A stretch of 64,000 nt of DNA, from NCBI GenBank assembly GCA_041653015.1, contig JBAZGG010000003.1, positions 1 to 64,000 on the forward strand, read 5' to 3'. The notes below the pieces were generated by a model. That model did no database searches and was not told where the DNA came from. It saw only the letters and a program-made list of their open reading frames with translations. The number at the start of each line of letters is the position of its first letter. The stretch's first letter is position 1. This DNA comes from JBAZGG01 sp041653015 (GTDB taxonomy: Bacteria > Bacillota_I > Bacilli_A > RFN20 > CAG-826). The position numbers were made by a program, and so were the translations under genes. Positions 16,008 through 23,048 of this stretch are shown in pieces.

Positions 16008-16700
16008 ATGAACTACGCAGTAATCCTTTTAGCTGGTTTAGGCAAAAGATTTGGTGGCGACACTCCAAAACAATTTCAAATCGTGAGCGGTCATCCTCTC
16101 TGCTACTACTCGATTGACGCTTTTCAAAAATCTTTGCTGATCGATGAGATAATCTTGGTCAGTCAGCGGGAATATTATAATGAGCTCGCATCCATCGTTC
16201 AAAACAATGGATTTAACAAAGTTAAGAGCGTTGTTGTCGGCGGTCAATCGAGGCAAGAGTCATCTCGAAACGCGCTCGAATATCTGCACACTATCGCTCA
16301 GGATGATGATATTATCTTAATCCATGATGGCGCTCGCCCTCTCGTCAGTGAAGAAATCATTGAAGCGAATGTGACCTGTGCGAAAGAAAATGGGGCGTGC
16401 ACCACCGCCATTCCATCTTCTGACACCATCGTGAAGAGCGATGATGGAAAATCGGTGGAAGAATTTCTTGAGCGCAAATCGGCATTCTTAGTTCAGACAC
16501 CACAATCTTTTAAATTAAAAATTATCTATGAGGCTCATGCCAAATCCCCTATCGAGATGAATGCGACAGATGATTCGCAACTGGTTAGACAAAATGGACA
16601 AAATGTGAGCTTAGTCTTAGGCAATAAAGAGTTGCTGAAAGTTACGACTGCAGATGATTTAGCCATCATCGAAACCTATATTAAAAGAGGCAATTATTAA
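16008..16700 (+). CDS. ispD: 2-C-methyl-D-erythritol 4-phosphate cytidylyltransferase
   Basis: MEP-pathway enzyme transferring CMP from CTP to methylerythritol 4-phosphate. The N-terminal nucleotide-binding signature is LLAGLGKRFGGDTPKQF at 7-23 (Gly-rich loop, Arg and Lys for CTP phosphates). VVGGQSRQESSRNAL near 75 and HDGARPLV near 104 are also typical. Length is 230 aa, normal. The ATG directly follows the HAD stop, and ispD overlaps the S1 gene by one base. ispF is at 25.1 kb, not fused to or beside ispD. Confidence 0.95.
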   Translation: MNYAVILLAGLGKRFGGDTPKQFQIVSGHPLCYYSIDAFQKSLLIDEIILVSQREYYNELASIVQNNGFNKVKSVVVGGQSRQESSRNALEYLHTIAQDDDIILIHDGARPLVSEEIIEANVTCAKENGACTTAIPSSDTIVKSDDGKSVEEFLERKSAFLVQTPQSFKLKIIYEAHAKSPIEMNATDDSQLVRQNGQNVSLVLGNKELLKVTTADDLAIIETYIKRGNY

Positions 16701-17059
16701 TGGCTGAGTATAAAATCGGCGACATCGTTGAGGGCACTTGCACAAAAGTCATCAATTATGGTGCATTTTTAATCTTTGATGATGATGTCCAAGGTCTATT
16801 GCACATCTCGGAGATCTCCAATCAATATATCTATAATATCGCCAATAAGATAAAGGTGGGTATCGTCTATCGTGTGAAAGTGATAGAAGTTAGTCCTGAT
16901 GGCACTTTTTTGAAAGTATCGATGAAACAGATTACTGACGAAGATTTAGAGAAGATTCGCATGAACGGCAATAATCGCCTCATCGTCAACGAAGACGATC
17001 TCGACTTTTCATCTCTGAAAGAAAATCTCGATATCTGGACAAAGGAGAAAAACAAATAA
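16700..17059 (+). CDS. S1-domain RNA-binding protein (GSP13/CvfD-like)
   Basis: A single S1 RNA-binding domain covers residues 4-76 (KIGDIVEGTCTKVINYGAF, then GLLHISEIS and VIEVSPDGTFLKVSMK). A short acidic/basic tail of about 40 residues follows. This matches the 110-130 aa S1 proteins of Firmicutes such as general stress protein 13 (YugI/CvfD), which bind ribosomes or mRNA and affect translation. As in many Firmicutes it lies next to pgi. It is joined to both neighbours by one-base overlaps. Confidence 0.85.
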   Translation: MAEYKIGDIVEGTCTKVINYGAFLIFDDDVQGLLHISEISNQYIYNIANKIKVGIVYRVKVIEVSPDGTFLKVSMKQITDEDLEKIRMNGNNRLIVNEDDLDFSSLKENLDIWTKEKNK

Positions 17060-18339
17060 TGCTAAAAATCAATTTGACGAATGTTTTGATTAAAACTGAT
17101 TTTGATTCCTACGCCAAGCGCGTTGGGACTATCAATAAACAAATCAATGATAAAAAAGGCGCTGGCAACGATTATCTCGGATGGGCAGACTATCCATTAA
17201 ACTACAGCAGAGAAGAAGTTCAATCGATAAAAAAACACGCGAGATACGTGAAAGAGAACTTTGATGTCTTAGTCGTGTGTGGCATCGGTGGTTCTTATCT
17301 CGGGACACGAGCGGCAATCGAGGCGATCAATGGGCTGAAAAATATCAATAGACCTGAAATCATTTTTATGGGTCAGACATTTTCGAGCGATTACGTTTTA
17401 CAAGTCATAGAATATTTAAAGGATAAGAAATTCGCAATCAACGTCATCTCAAAAAGCGGAACCACCACGGAGACATCTATCTCATTCCGATTATTAAAAG
17501 AATTGCTTGAAAAGCAAGTTGGCAAAGTGAAAGCGCGAAAAGCCATCTTCGCCACCACCGACACAAAGCATGGGGCACTGCGCGAATTAGCAAATAAAGA
17601 GAAATATACTACCTTCGCTCTACCAGGTGATATCGGCGGGCGATATTCCGTGCTCACAGCTGTTGGGCTATTTCCTATCGCCTGCGCTGGGATAAACATC
17701 GATGAGATGCTCTCTGGAGCGTTTGAAGCCTACAAGCTCTATAATAATCCAGACTTATCAAATAATCCTTGCTATCGATATGCGGTCGTTCGCGACATGA
17801 TGTACAGAAATCGCTTTGCGGTAGAACTATTTGTGACTTATGAACCGCAATTCGCTCAATTCAGCGAGTGGTTAAAACAACTATTTGGCGAGTCCGAAGG
17901 AAAAGAGCATAAAGGGCTCTTCCCCGGAAGCGTCACCTTCTCCACCGACTTGCACAGTTTAGGTCAATTCATTCAGGATGGATCACCCATTCTTTTTGAG
18001 ACGGTAATCTTTGTTAAGAAATCCACTTGTAGTATTAAAATTCCTCGCGATGAGAAAGATCTTGATGGATTGAATTACCTTGAAGGTAAAACGCTGTCCT
18101 ATGTCAACGAAAAAGCATTTCAAGGCACGCTCGATGCTCACGTAAAAAATGGAAAGGTTAACAATATTGTTATCGAAATCGATAAATTAACACCTAAGTC
18201 GCTTGGACATCTCTTTTATTTCTTTGAAAGAGCCTGCGCTATGTCAGCCTATCTTTTAAACGTCAATCCATTCGATCAACCAGGTGTCGAAATCTATAAA
18301 AAGAACATGTTCCATTTGTTGGGAAAAAAAGGCTACTAA
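17059..18339 (+). CDS. pgi: Glucose-6-phosphate isomerase
   Basis: Interconverts glucose-6-phosphate and fructose-6-phosphate. Signatures are VCGIGGSYLGTRAAIEA near 73-89, SKSGTTTETSISFR near 131-144 (phosphate-binding loop), ALPGDIGGRYSVLTAVG near 191 and the catalytic region FGESEGKEHKGLFPG near 276-290. At 426 aa it belongs to the shorter Firmicutes type. It is the last gene of the HAD-ispD-S1-pgi operon. No clear hairpin terminator follows before the tRNA promoter, so some readthrough into the tRNAs is possible. Confidence 0.96.
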   Translation: MLKINLTNVLIKTDFDSYAKRVGTINKQINDKKGAGNDYLGWADYPLNYSREEVQSIKKHARYVKENFDVLVVCGIGGSYLGTRAAIEAINGLKNINRPEIIFMGQTFSSDYVLQVIEYLKDKKFAINVISKSGTTTETSISFRLLKELLEKQVGKVKARKAIFATTDTKHGALRELANKEKYTTFALPGDIGGRYSVLTAVGLFPIACAGINIDEMLSGAFEAYKLYNNPDLSNNPCYRYAVVRDMMYRNRFAVELFVTYEPQFAQFSEWLKQLFGESEGKEHKGLFPGSVTFSTDLHSLGQFIQDGSPILFETVIFVKKSTCSIKIPRDEKDLDGLNYLEGKTLSYVNEKAFQGTLDAHVKNGKVNNIVIEIDKLTPKSLGHLFYFFERACAMSAYLLNVNPFDQPGVEIYKKNMFHLLGKKGY

Positions 18340-18390
18340 TCGATTGAGAAAAATCTACATTTCATCGATAAAACCGCCTTTAATTTCCCG

Positions 18391-18420
18391 TTGACTTTCA
18401 ATATATCATAGTGATATATT
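18391..18420 (+). promoter_or_regulatory. Promoter of tRNA-Val/Tyr with embedded inverted repeat
   Basis: TTGACT at 18391-18396 and TATATT at 18415-18420, spacing 18. The spacer and -10 box are covered by a perfect inverted repeat, AATATATCA (18400-18408), TAG, TGATATATT (18412-18420). Confidence 0.55.
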
Positions 18421-18450
18421 ATAAAAGCACGTTTATTGTGAAAACTCTCT

Positions 18451-18526
18451 GGATGCTTAGCTCAGCTGGGAGAGCATCGCCCTTACAAGGCGGAGGTCGT
18501 GGGTTCGAGCCCCTCAGCATCCACCA
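18451..18526 (+). tRNA. tRNA-Val (anticodon TAC)
   Basis: Acceptor GGATGCT pairs with AGCATCC. The anticodon loop is CTTACAA, anticodon TAC. The T loop is TTCGAGC. The 3' CCA is encoded. Confidence 0.96.
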
Positions 18527-18550
18527 TGTGAGAATTAAACGAGTAAAGCT

Positions 18551-18634
18551 GGAGGAATAGCGAAGAGGCTAAACGCGGCAGACTGTAAATCTGTTCCTTC
18601 GGGTTCGGTGGTTCAAATCCACCTTCCTCCACCA
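18551..18634 (+). tRNA. tRNA-Tyr (anticodon GTA)
   Basis: Acceptor GGAGGAA pairs with TTCCTCC. The anticodon stem GCAGA/TCTGT closes the loop CTGTAAA, anticodon GTA. A class II variable arm (TCCTTCGGGTTCGG) is present and the 3' CCA is encoded. Confidence 0.96.
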
Positions 18635-18637
18635 CAT
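18620..18637 (+). repeat. tRNA-Tyr 3' end, left copy of an att-like direct repeat
   Basis: The 18 bases at the tRNA-Tyr 3' end recur at 19033-19050 with 16 of 18 matches. See that entry. Confidence 0.35.
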
Positions 18638-18645
18638 AGCAAATA

Positions 18646-18670
18646 ATGCTGATAACATCGGCATTTTTTT
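18646..18670 (+). terminator. Terminator after tRNA-Tyr
   Basis: ATGCTGAT (18646-18653), loop AAC, ATCGGCAT (18657-18664) with one G-T pair, followed by a T tract. Confidence 0.85.
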
Positions 18671-18703
18671 ATTTTTTTGGGATAAATTTTGAGTAAAATT
18701 GGG

Positions 18704-18717
18704 ATAAACGCGTTTAT
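18704..18717. repeat. 14-bp perfect palindrome in the tRNA gap
   Basis: ATAAACGCGTTTAT is self-complementary and sits in gene-free DNA. No promoter is visible next to it. Confidence 0.5.
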
Positions 18718-19032
18718 TGAGCAATTTATATGATGAATGTGCGTTTTCTGATGTGGCAACTATCTTAAAAATTTGAACCACAATTTTATTGAGCAGACCA
18801 TATATGCCTATTTCCATTTGATTGATGTCTCTTTACAAAATATAGCCGGTTTATTATCTTTCAAAATGATAAACAAAAATAATTTGTAAATAAAATATAG
18901 AATAAAGAAATAAGAAAAAAAGTAAATGTTGCGTTATTATCCATTTTGAGTTAAGATATTTTTTGCCGATTTGAGCCGAATAACTATGTTAAAAGCCGAA
19001 TACAGCAAAGTGGGGAAAATTGGCATTTATAA

Positions 19033-19050
19033 CACCCTCCTCCACTACAT
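19033..19050 (+). repeat. Degenerate second copy of the tRNA-Tyr 3' end (att-like)
   Basis: CACCCTCCTCCACTACAT matches the tRNA-Tyr 3' end at 18620-18637 (CACCTTCCTCCACCACAT) in 16 of 18 positions, in direct orientation, 413 bp away. tRNA 3' ends are common integration sites, so this could be a relic of an element lost by deletion. A chance match is possible. Confidence 0.35.
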
Positions 19051-19056
19051 TCAATT

Positions 19057-19132
19057 TGGGGTGTAGCCAAGTGGTAAGGCAACAGACTTTGACTCTGTCA
19101 TCTCGCTAGTTCGATCCTAGCCACCCCAGCCA
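19057..19132 (+). tRNA. tRNA-Gln (anticodon TTG)
   Basis: Acceptor TGGGGTG pairs with CACCCCA. The anticodon stem ACAGA/TCTGT closes the loop CTTTGAC, anticodon TTG. The 3' CCA is encoded. Confidence 0.95.
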
Positions 19133-19144
19133 TCTATTAAATAA

Positions 19145-19220
19145 CTCCCGTTAGCTCAGTTGGTAGAGCACTTGACTTTTAATCAAGGGGTCGAACGTTC
19201 AAATCGTTTACGGGAGACCA
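19145..19220 (+). tRNA. tRNA-Lys (anticodon TTT)
   Basis: Acceptor CTCCCGT pairs with ACGGGAG. The anticodon stem CTTGA/TCAAG closes the loop CTTTTAA, anticodon TTT. The 3' CCA is encoded. Confidence 0.95.
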
Positions 19221-19228
19221 ATCAATTA

Positions 19229-19315
19229 GCCCGAGTGGCGGAATAGGTAGACGCACAGGACTTAAAATCCTGCGGGAGCGATCCCATACCAGTTCAAGTC
19301 TGGTCCCGGGCACCA
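19229..19315 (+). tRNA. tRNA-Leu (anticodon TAA)
   Basis: Class II tRNA with acceptor GCCCGAG facing CCCGGGC, which leaves one A-C mismatch at the sixth pair. The anticodon stem CAGGA/TCCTG closes the loop CTTAAAA, anticodon TAA. A long variable arm is present and the 3' CCA is encoded. Confidence 0.93.
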
Positions 19316-19336
19316 TTCTACCACCTTGATGATATT

Positions 19337-19410
19337 TGGGGTGTAGCCAAGCGGTAAGGCAATGGGCTCTGAACCCGTGATCACTAGTTCGATCCTAGTC
19401 ACCCCAGCCA
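19337..19410 (+). tRNA. tRNA-Gln (anticodon CTG)
   Basis: Acceptor TGGGGTG pairs with CACCCCA, identical to the Gln(TTG) gene upstream. The anticodon stem ATGGG/CCCGT closes the loop CTCTGAA, anticodon CTG. The 3' CCA is encoded. It is probably a diverged duplicate of the TTG gene. Confidence 0.93.
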
Positions 19411-19420
19411 ATCGATTTAT

Positions 19421-19449
19421 AACCACCATAAAAAGTGGTTTTTATTTTT
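19421..19449 (+). terminator. Terminator of the tRNA array
   Basis: AACCAC (19421-19426) pairs with GTGGTT (19435-19440), 8-nt loop, followed by TTTATTTTT. Confidence 0.85.
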
Positions 19450-19528
19450 GGTAAAAATAATCAGCGCATAAAATAATGAAAATCGCCCCTGATTATTGCC
19501 ATAGTCGTCTAAGATTAATCATATTTTT

Positions 19529-19795
19529 TTAATTGCCGTGATGTATTCTTCTTTTTTCTAAATTTTTCTCCGCTACTTCCAGTTGATTTTGTTCGATTTC
19601 GTATGGTGGTGAATTAATGGATATGTGTTGGCAATACTTATTGCCTTCGATCTTTTTCCATTCGATAGGCGACAGCGTATTAGCGATCTCCAATATTTTT
19701 AATGCGAACTCTTCCGTTCGCGAATAGATGACCATTTTTAAATCGCTTTTGGTATCTTTAAAGTTGTACTCGTTGATTTCAAAACTTTCACTCAT
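19529..19795 (-). CDS. Small hypothetical protein, 88 aa
   Basis: Unrecognised frame. The product would be hydrophilic and charged, with one predicted helix around residues 27-42 (TEEFALKILEIANTLS), the segment WKKIEGNKYCQHISIN, and a C-terminal helix rich in Glu and Lys. It has no membrane segment. There is no clear Shine-Dalgarno; upstream sequence offers only a weak TAGAAT -10. Amino-acid composition looks protein-like and not like a shadow frame, but with no family match it is only tentatively a gene. Confidence 0.4.
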   Translation of the reverse strand: MSESFEINEYNFKDTKSDLKMVIYSRTEEFALKILEIANTLSPIEWKKIEGNKYCQHISINSPPYEIEQNQLEVAEKNLEKRRIHHGN

Positions 19796-19910
19796 AACTA
19801 GATTCTACTATTAACCATCTCGCGTTGAAATTATTTTTGTTTTTAAAATGACGTCAGTATTATTTTCCAAATAATATATGATATAATAATTGAAATATTA
19901 GGAGGCTTTT

Positions 19911-20549
19911 ATGGAAGAGAAAAGAACAAAGAATGAACTCGGAGAAATCTTATGCTCAATGGTGACGATTATTCTCACTGTGCTCTCAATCGTCTTCGCG
20001 GTTGTCTGTTCATCGTTAAATAACGCTTCCGCTGTCGAAGAATTATATTGGATTGTGCCGATGCTCGGATTGTTAGTGATGTCCGTCATCACTCTCGCCG
20101 GAGTAACTTTAAAGAAAACAATGATTGTAAAAACATTTATGATCGTCTTTTTGTCCGTCATGACTTTAACGTTCGCTATTTTGACAATCACGTACGCCAG
20201 CGATGTCGCAAGAAGCGCTTCACCTCTGTGGTTTAATATCACTTCTTTTGCGCTCTCTATGGTTTCTCTTGTGGTAGTCATCTTCTATTTCGTCTACTAT
20301 ATTGCTTTTTTAAAAAATTTAGAAAACGCTCTGCTGCTCGGCATCGTCAACATTTTCTTACTATTTTTATTGCTGTGCTATGTGGCGACAATCATCGTTT
20401 ATATAGCGACGAGAGGAAGCGCGTATAACACTTTCCCACCTATTCATTACATAACTATGCCATTAGCTCTTCTTTCTTTTGCCGCCATGCCTTTATTCCT
20501 CGTTTTTAAAGGTGGACAAAACAAAAAGAGAACAGATAGCAAGAAATAG
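19911..20549 (+). CDS. Multi-pass membrane protein of unknown function, 212 aa
   Basis: About six hydrophobic helices: near residues 12-30, 42-62, 68-88, 100-125, 140-165 and 172-195. The start is acidic/basic (MEEKRTKNELGE) and the C-terminal tail is strongly basic (FKGGQNKKRTDSKK), which fits both ends in the cytosol. TAGGAGG lies about six bases before the ATG, and TATAAT at 19882-19887 is the likely -10. I recognise no catalytic or transport motif. The gene stands alone and converges on the RQC-like gene with 9 bp between stops. Confidence 0.75.
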   Translation: MEEKRTKNELGEILCSMVTIILTVLSIVFAVVCSSLNNASAVEELYWIVPMLGLLVMSVITLAGVTLKKTMIVKTFMIVFLSVMTLTFAILTITYASDVARSASPLWFNITSFALSMVSLVVVIFYFVYYIAFLKNLENALLLGIVNIFLLFLLLCYVATIIVYIATRGSAYNTFPPIHYITMPLALLSFAAMPLFLVFKGGQNKKRTDSKK

Positions 20550-20558
20550 CAATCGATA

Positions 20559-20969
20559 TTATTTTTCTATCAATATAGTGTTTGTAAACGTTTGCGTCTT
20601 CTTTTTAAACACTCGCGGATGCCTTTTAAAGAACAGGCGTATCTCCTCTTCGCCTTTGGCTGTTATCGCGAGGAAAAAGGCATTTGATTTAGAATCATAT
20701 TTATTCAATAGATATCCTCGGCGTTGAAGCACCAAAATATACGAGCTCAATTTTCTTCCTTTAAAAGAGATCAGCGTTCCAAAAGCGGTAATATTCGAAA
20801 ACTTCATCGTCTCATCATCAATTTCTCCGCGAAGCAATTTGCCAATCCCTTCCTTCATCGGATAGGAGTGCCTAGAATTCAATTCGCTGACCGTAAGCAA
20901 AATTTTGATGTGAGAGATCGATAGTTTAAATGGCTTCTCTGGAAATGACATAGAAAAATTATACCGCAA
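20559..20969 (-). CDS. Stand-alone RQC-type winged-helix protein (RQC-minor-like)
   Basis: Protein of 136 aa resembling the RQC winged helix of RecQ helicases without any helicase domain. The pattern runs from HIKILLTVSELN (about 20-31) and GIGKLLRGEIDDETM (about 41-55), which takes the place of the GKxxlaxiLxGS element, to the TAFGTLISFKG turn near 60-70 and IVLQRRGYL-like wing entry (YILVLQRRGYLLNK, near 76-89), ending with FFLAITAKGEEEIRLFFKR. RQC domains bind DNA junctions or G4 structures. Stand-alone RQC-minor proteins are known in Firmicutes but poorly studied. Assignment is by motif pattern only. Confidence 0.6.
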   Translation of the reverse strand: MRYNFSMSFPEKPFKLSISHIKILLTVSELNSRHSYPMKEGIGKLLRGEIDDETMKFSNITAFGTLISFKGRKLSSYILVLQRRGYLLNKYDSKSNAFFLAITAKGEEEIRLFFKRHPRVFKKKTQTFTNTILIEK

Positions 20970-21002
20970 GACAAAAAAGAAAGATATTCTTTATCGTTCC
21001 GC

Positions 21003-21031
21003 TTGAAGTCTCATTATATTGTTTATATAAT
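21003..21031 (+). promoter_or_regulatory. Promoter of the nifU-domain gene
   Basis: TTGAAG at 21003-21008 and TATAAT at 21026-21031, spacing exactly 17. The expected start is near 21038 and the ATG is at 21045, leaving a leader of about seven bases with no Shine-Dalgarno. Confidence 0.7.
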
Positions 21032-21044
21032 AGCAACGTTATTT

Positions 21045-21296
21045 ATGGAAAATGAAACCGAAAAATTAATCGTTTCAACTCTCGATAAGATTCGTCCCTT
21101 CATTCAACGCGATGGAGGCGATGTTCACTATGTCGGTTTCAAAGATGGTATCGTCTATGTCGATATGGTTGGCGCTTGTGCTGATTGCTCGCTGATCGAT
21201 GATACATTATCATCTGGAATCGAAATAATATTGATGGAAGAAGTACCAGGAGTCCTCGGAGTAAAATTGGCGAAGGAATTGGATAAAGAAAAATAG
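21045..21296 (+). CDS. NifU C-terminal domain protein (Fe-S scaffold/carrier)
   Basis: Single NifU C-terminal domain, 83 aa. IRPFIQRDGGDVHYVGF at about 14-30 and the CADC motif near 46-49, which would hold or pass on an Fe-S cluster, then EVPGVLGV. Such proteins act as cluster carriers after SUF assembly. I place the start at 21045: the frame opens at 21003, but the promoter at 21003-21031 makes earlier codons untranscribed. The suf operon is far away at 59-64 kb. The stop codon lies inside the terminator stem that follows. Confidence 0.87.
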   Translation: MENETEKLIVSTLDKIRPFIQRDGGDVHYVGFKDGIVYVDMVGACADCSLIDDTLSSGIEIILMEEVPGVLGVKLAKELDKEK

Positions 21297-21315
21297 ACCA
21301 TTTGATCTATTTTTT
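21292..21315 (+). terminator. Terminator overlapping the nifU-domain stop codon
   Basis: AATAGA (21292-21297, containing the TAG stop) pairs with TCTATT (21306-21311), followed by TTTT. The stem is short and AT-rich. Confidence 0.6.
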
Positions 21316-22090
21316 ATTGAAGAAGATTCTCTTTTCTATTGACTACTATGTATCCCTCGCGATTATAAACATCCTCGCGATTATAAGTGATCTTGCTTCC
21401 GTCAGGTTTTAGGAATAGACCGCCTGCTTCCTCAACGATTATTTGACTCGCAGCCGTGTCCCATTCTTTTGTTCCAGATGAGTATCGATAGGAGATTTCA
21501 GCTTTTCCTTCGGCGATGTAGCATTGCTTAATCGATGAACCGACGGTATCGCGCTTAACAATTTTGTCACAGTGATTTTTGATCGTGCACAGCTCCTTTT
21601 CATTCACATGAAACTTGGACGTCAAGACGGTCAAACATTCCAGCTTATCATTGACGTGAATGCGCGTCTTTTTCCCATCTTTTAAATGATAGGCTCCACC
21701 ACCCTTTGTCGCATAATAGATATCACCAGTCGCGGGGATGATGATGACACCAACCACCAGCTCGTGCTTATAGGCGAGAGCGATATTGGTCGTGAATTGA
21801 TCATCTCTATCGACAAAATCCTTCGTGCCATCAACCGGATCGACAATCCAGACGAAATCATTTAATAGTCTCTTTTTATCATCGACGCTCTCCTCAGTTA
21901 AAAGAGCCGCCTTTGGAAAATCTCTATGAAGCGAGTCGCGGATGATCGCATCAGCGCGCTTGTCTGCTAAAGTCACCGGAGAATTATCATCTTTAATTTC
22001 GACATCAAACTTTTGATGGTAGATTTCAAGGATGGCATCTTTAGCGAGCAAACCCGCTTTTAATGCTGATTCTAATTCTTTTTCCCACAT
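21314..22090 (-). CDS. cysQ: 3'(2'),5'-bisphosphate nucleotidase CysQ-like
   Basis: Inositol-monophosphatase superfamily enzyme, predicted to hydrolyse 3',5'-adenosine bisphosphate (pAp) to AMP. Metal motifs are LLTEES near 63-68, WIVDPVDGTKDF near 80-91 and SSGTKEWDTAAS near 206-217 (WD). Length is 258 aa. I start it at the ATG at 22090, four bases after the nrnA stop, with GAGGGAAAG upstream; an earlier in-frame Met at 22129 lies inside nrnA. Alternative family members cleave inositol phosphates, but the neighbour nrnA, also a pAp/nanoRNA enzyme, supports the CysQ reading. Confidence 0.85.
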   Translation of the reverse strand: MWEKELESALKAGLLAKDAILEIYHQKFDVEIKDDNSPVTLADKRADAIIRDSLHRDFPKAALLTEESVDDKKRLLNDFVWIVDPVDGTKDFVDRDDQFTTNIALAYKHELVVGVIIIPATGDIYYATKGGGAYHLKDGKKTRIHVNDKLECLTVLTSKFHVNEKELCTIKNHCDKIVKRDTVGSSIKQCYIAEGKAEISYRYSSGTKEWDTAASQIIVEEAGGLFLKPDGSKITYNREDVYNREGYIVVNRKENLLQ

Positions 22091-22091
22091 A

Positions 22092-23048
22092 TTACTTTCC
22101 CTCGCTTTCGAGCAGTTGATCAAGAGCATCGACCACTTTCATAACGGAGGACAAACCTCCACCAGGAAGTTTTGCACCAGAGGCTTGGCGGTGCCCACCA
22201 CCAGAGAATTGCACAGCGACTTTCTGAACGCAGACGCCACTGCTTCTGAGTTCAACGCGGATGGTGCCATCTTCGTTCTCTGTAAAGAGTGACCAGATTG
22301 GACAGCCTTTAATATTGGAAAAGACATTGACGAGGCCAGAAGCCTTGTCAAATGTCAGGTCAAAGGAATGATATATCTCTTTTGGAACATAGATGAAGAG
22401 CACTCCTCTTTCTGTCTTTGTATAATGCGTGCTCAAATATCCTTTATAGCGAAAACTATTTTCGTCGACTTGATATAAAATATCAAAAAGCGATTTAGAA
22501 TCCACGCCGAGATGATAGAGGCTCGCAACGATAGAATGTGTTTTTTCATTCGTGGGAGGGTACATGAATCTTCCCGAATCAGTGATGATGCCAACAAATA
22601 GACATTCAGCAGCTAATTTCGAAATTTTCATCCTGTATGATTCGGCGAATTCCGCAACCATTTGACATGCCGCTATAGAATTGACATCAACCCATTTTAA
22701 TTCATCGAAGGAAACGCCCTCGATGTGATGATCGATTTTCAAAATACTTGATGCGGTGGTTATTCTTGAATCTTCACTCCTTGAACAGTCGCTCGCATCA
22801 ATCAGAATCGCCAGCGATGATCTAATTATTTCATCGCTCACTTCATCCATTGGTGCAAGGCGCGAAAAAAGATTCGGAATACCGGTTCCGACAGCATAAA
22901 CTTTTTTGTTTGGAAAAGTATCTTTAATTATTTCTCGCAGTCCAATTTGACTGCCATAGCAATCACCATCGGGAAGAACATGACCAAAAATGACTATTGA
23001 ATCGCTCTGTTTAATTTTTTTATAGATGTGATCGAGATTATTCATCAT
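22092..23048 (-). CDS. nrnA: DHH/DHHA1 phosphoesterase, NrnA type (nanoRNase/pAp phosphatase)
   Basis: DHH-family phosphoesterase of 318 aa. Metal motifs are FGHVLPDGDCYGSQIGL at 20-36 (D-x-D), LIDASD near 87-92 and KIDHHIEG near 106-113 (the DHH). The C-terminal DHHA1 domain includes FSGGGHRQASGAKLPGG near 283-299. In Firmicutes NrnA degrades 2-5-mer RNAs and dephosphorylates pAp. The ATGATG start overlaps the rpoE stop (ATGA). Operon order is argS-rpoE-nrnA-cysQ on the minus strand. Confidence 0.92.
   Translation of the reverse strand: MMNNLDHIYKKIKQSDSIVIFGHVLPDGDCYGSQIGLREIIKDTFPNKKVYAVGTGIPNLFSRLAPMDEVSDEIIRSSLAILIDASDCSRSEDSRITTASSILKIDHHIEGVSFDELKWVDVNSIAACQMVAEFAESYRMKISKLAAECLFVGIITDSGRFMYPPTNEKTHSIVASLYHLGVDSKSLFDILYQVDENSFRYKGYLSTHYTKTERGVLFIYVPKEIYHSFDLTFDKASGLVNVFSNIKGCPIWSLFTENEDGTIRVELRSSGVCVQKVAVQFSGGGHRQASGAKLPGGGLSSVMKVVDALDQLLESEGK

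Larger units (their letters stand above)
18635..19056. other. Gene-free gap of 422 bp splitting the tRNA array
   Basis: It is very AT-rich with no credible gene. It holds the terminator at 18646-18670, two GGGATAAA words, a 14-bp palindrome at 18704-18717, a repeated GCCGAATA word near 18978 and 19001, and the degenerate tRNA 3'-end copy at 19033-19050. A short minus-strand frame here is an antisense tRNA artefact. Confidence 0.7.

Noticed and set aside
18569..18817. Minus-strand 82-aa open frame across tRNA-Tyr
   Set aside because: Antisense of tRNA-Tyr (KVDLNHRTRRN is a classic artefact) and of an AT-rich spacer; no ribosome site.
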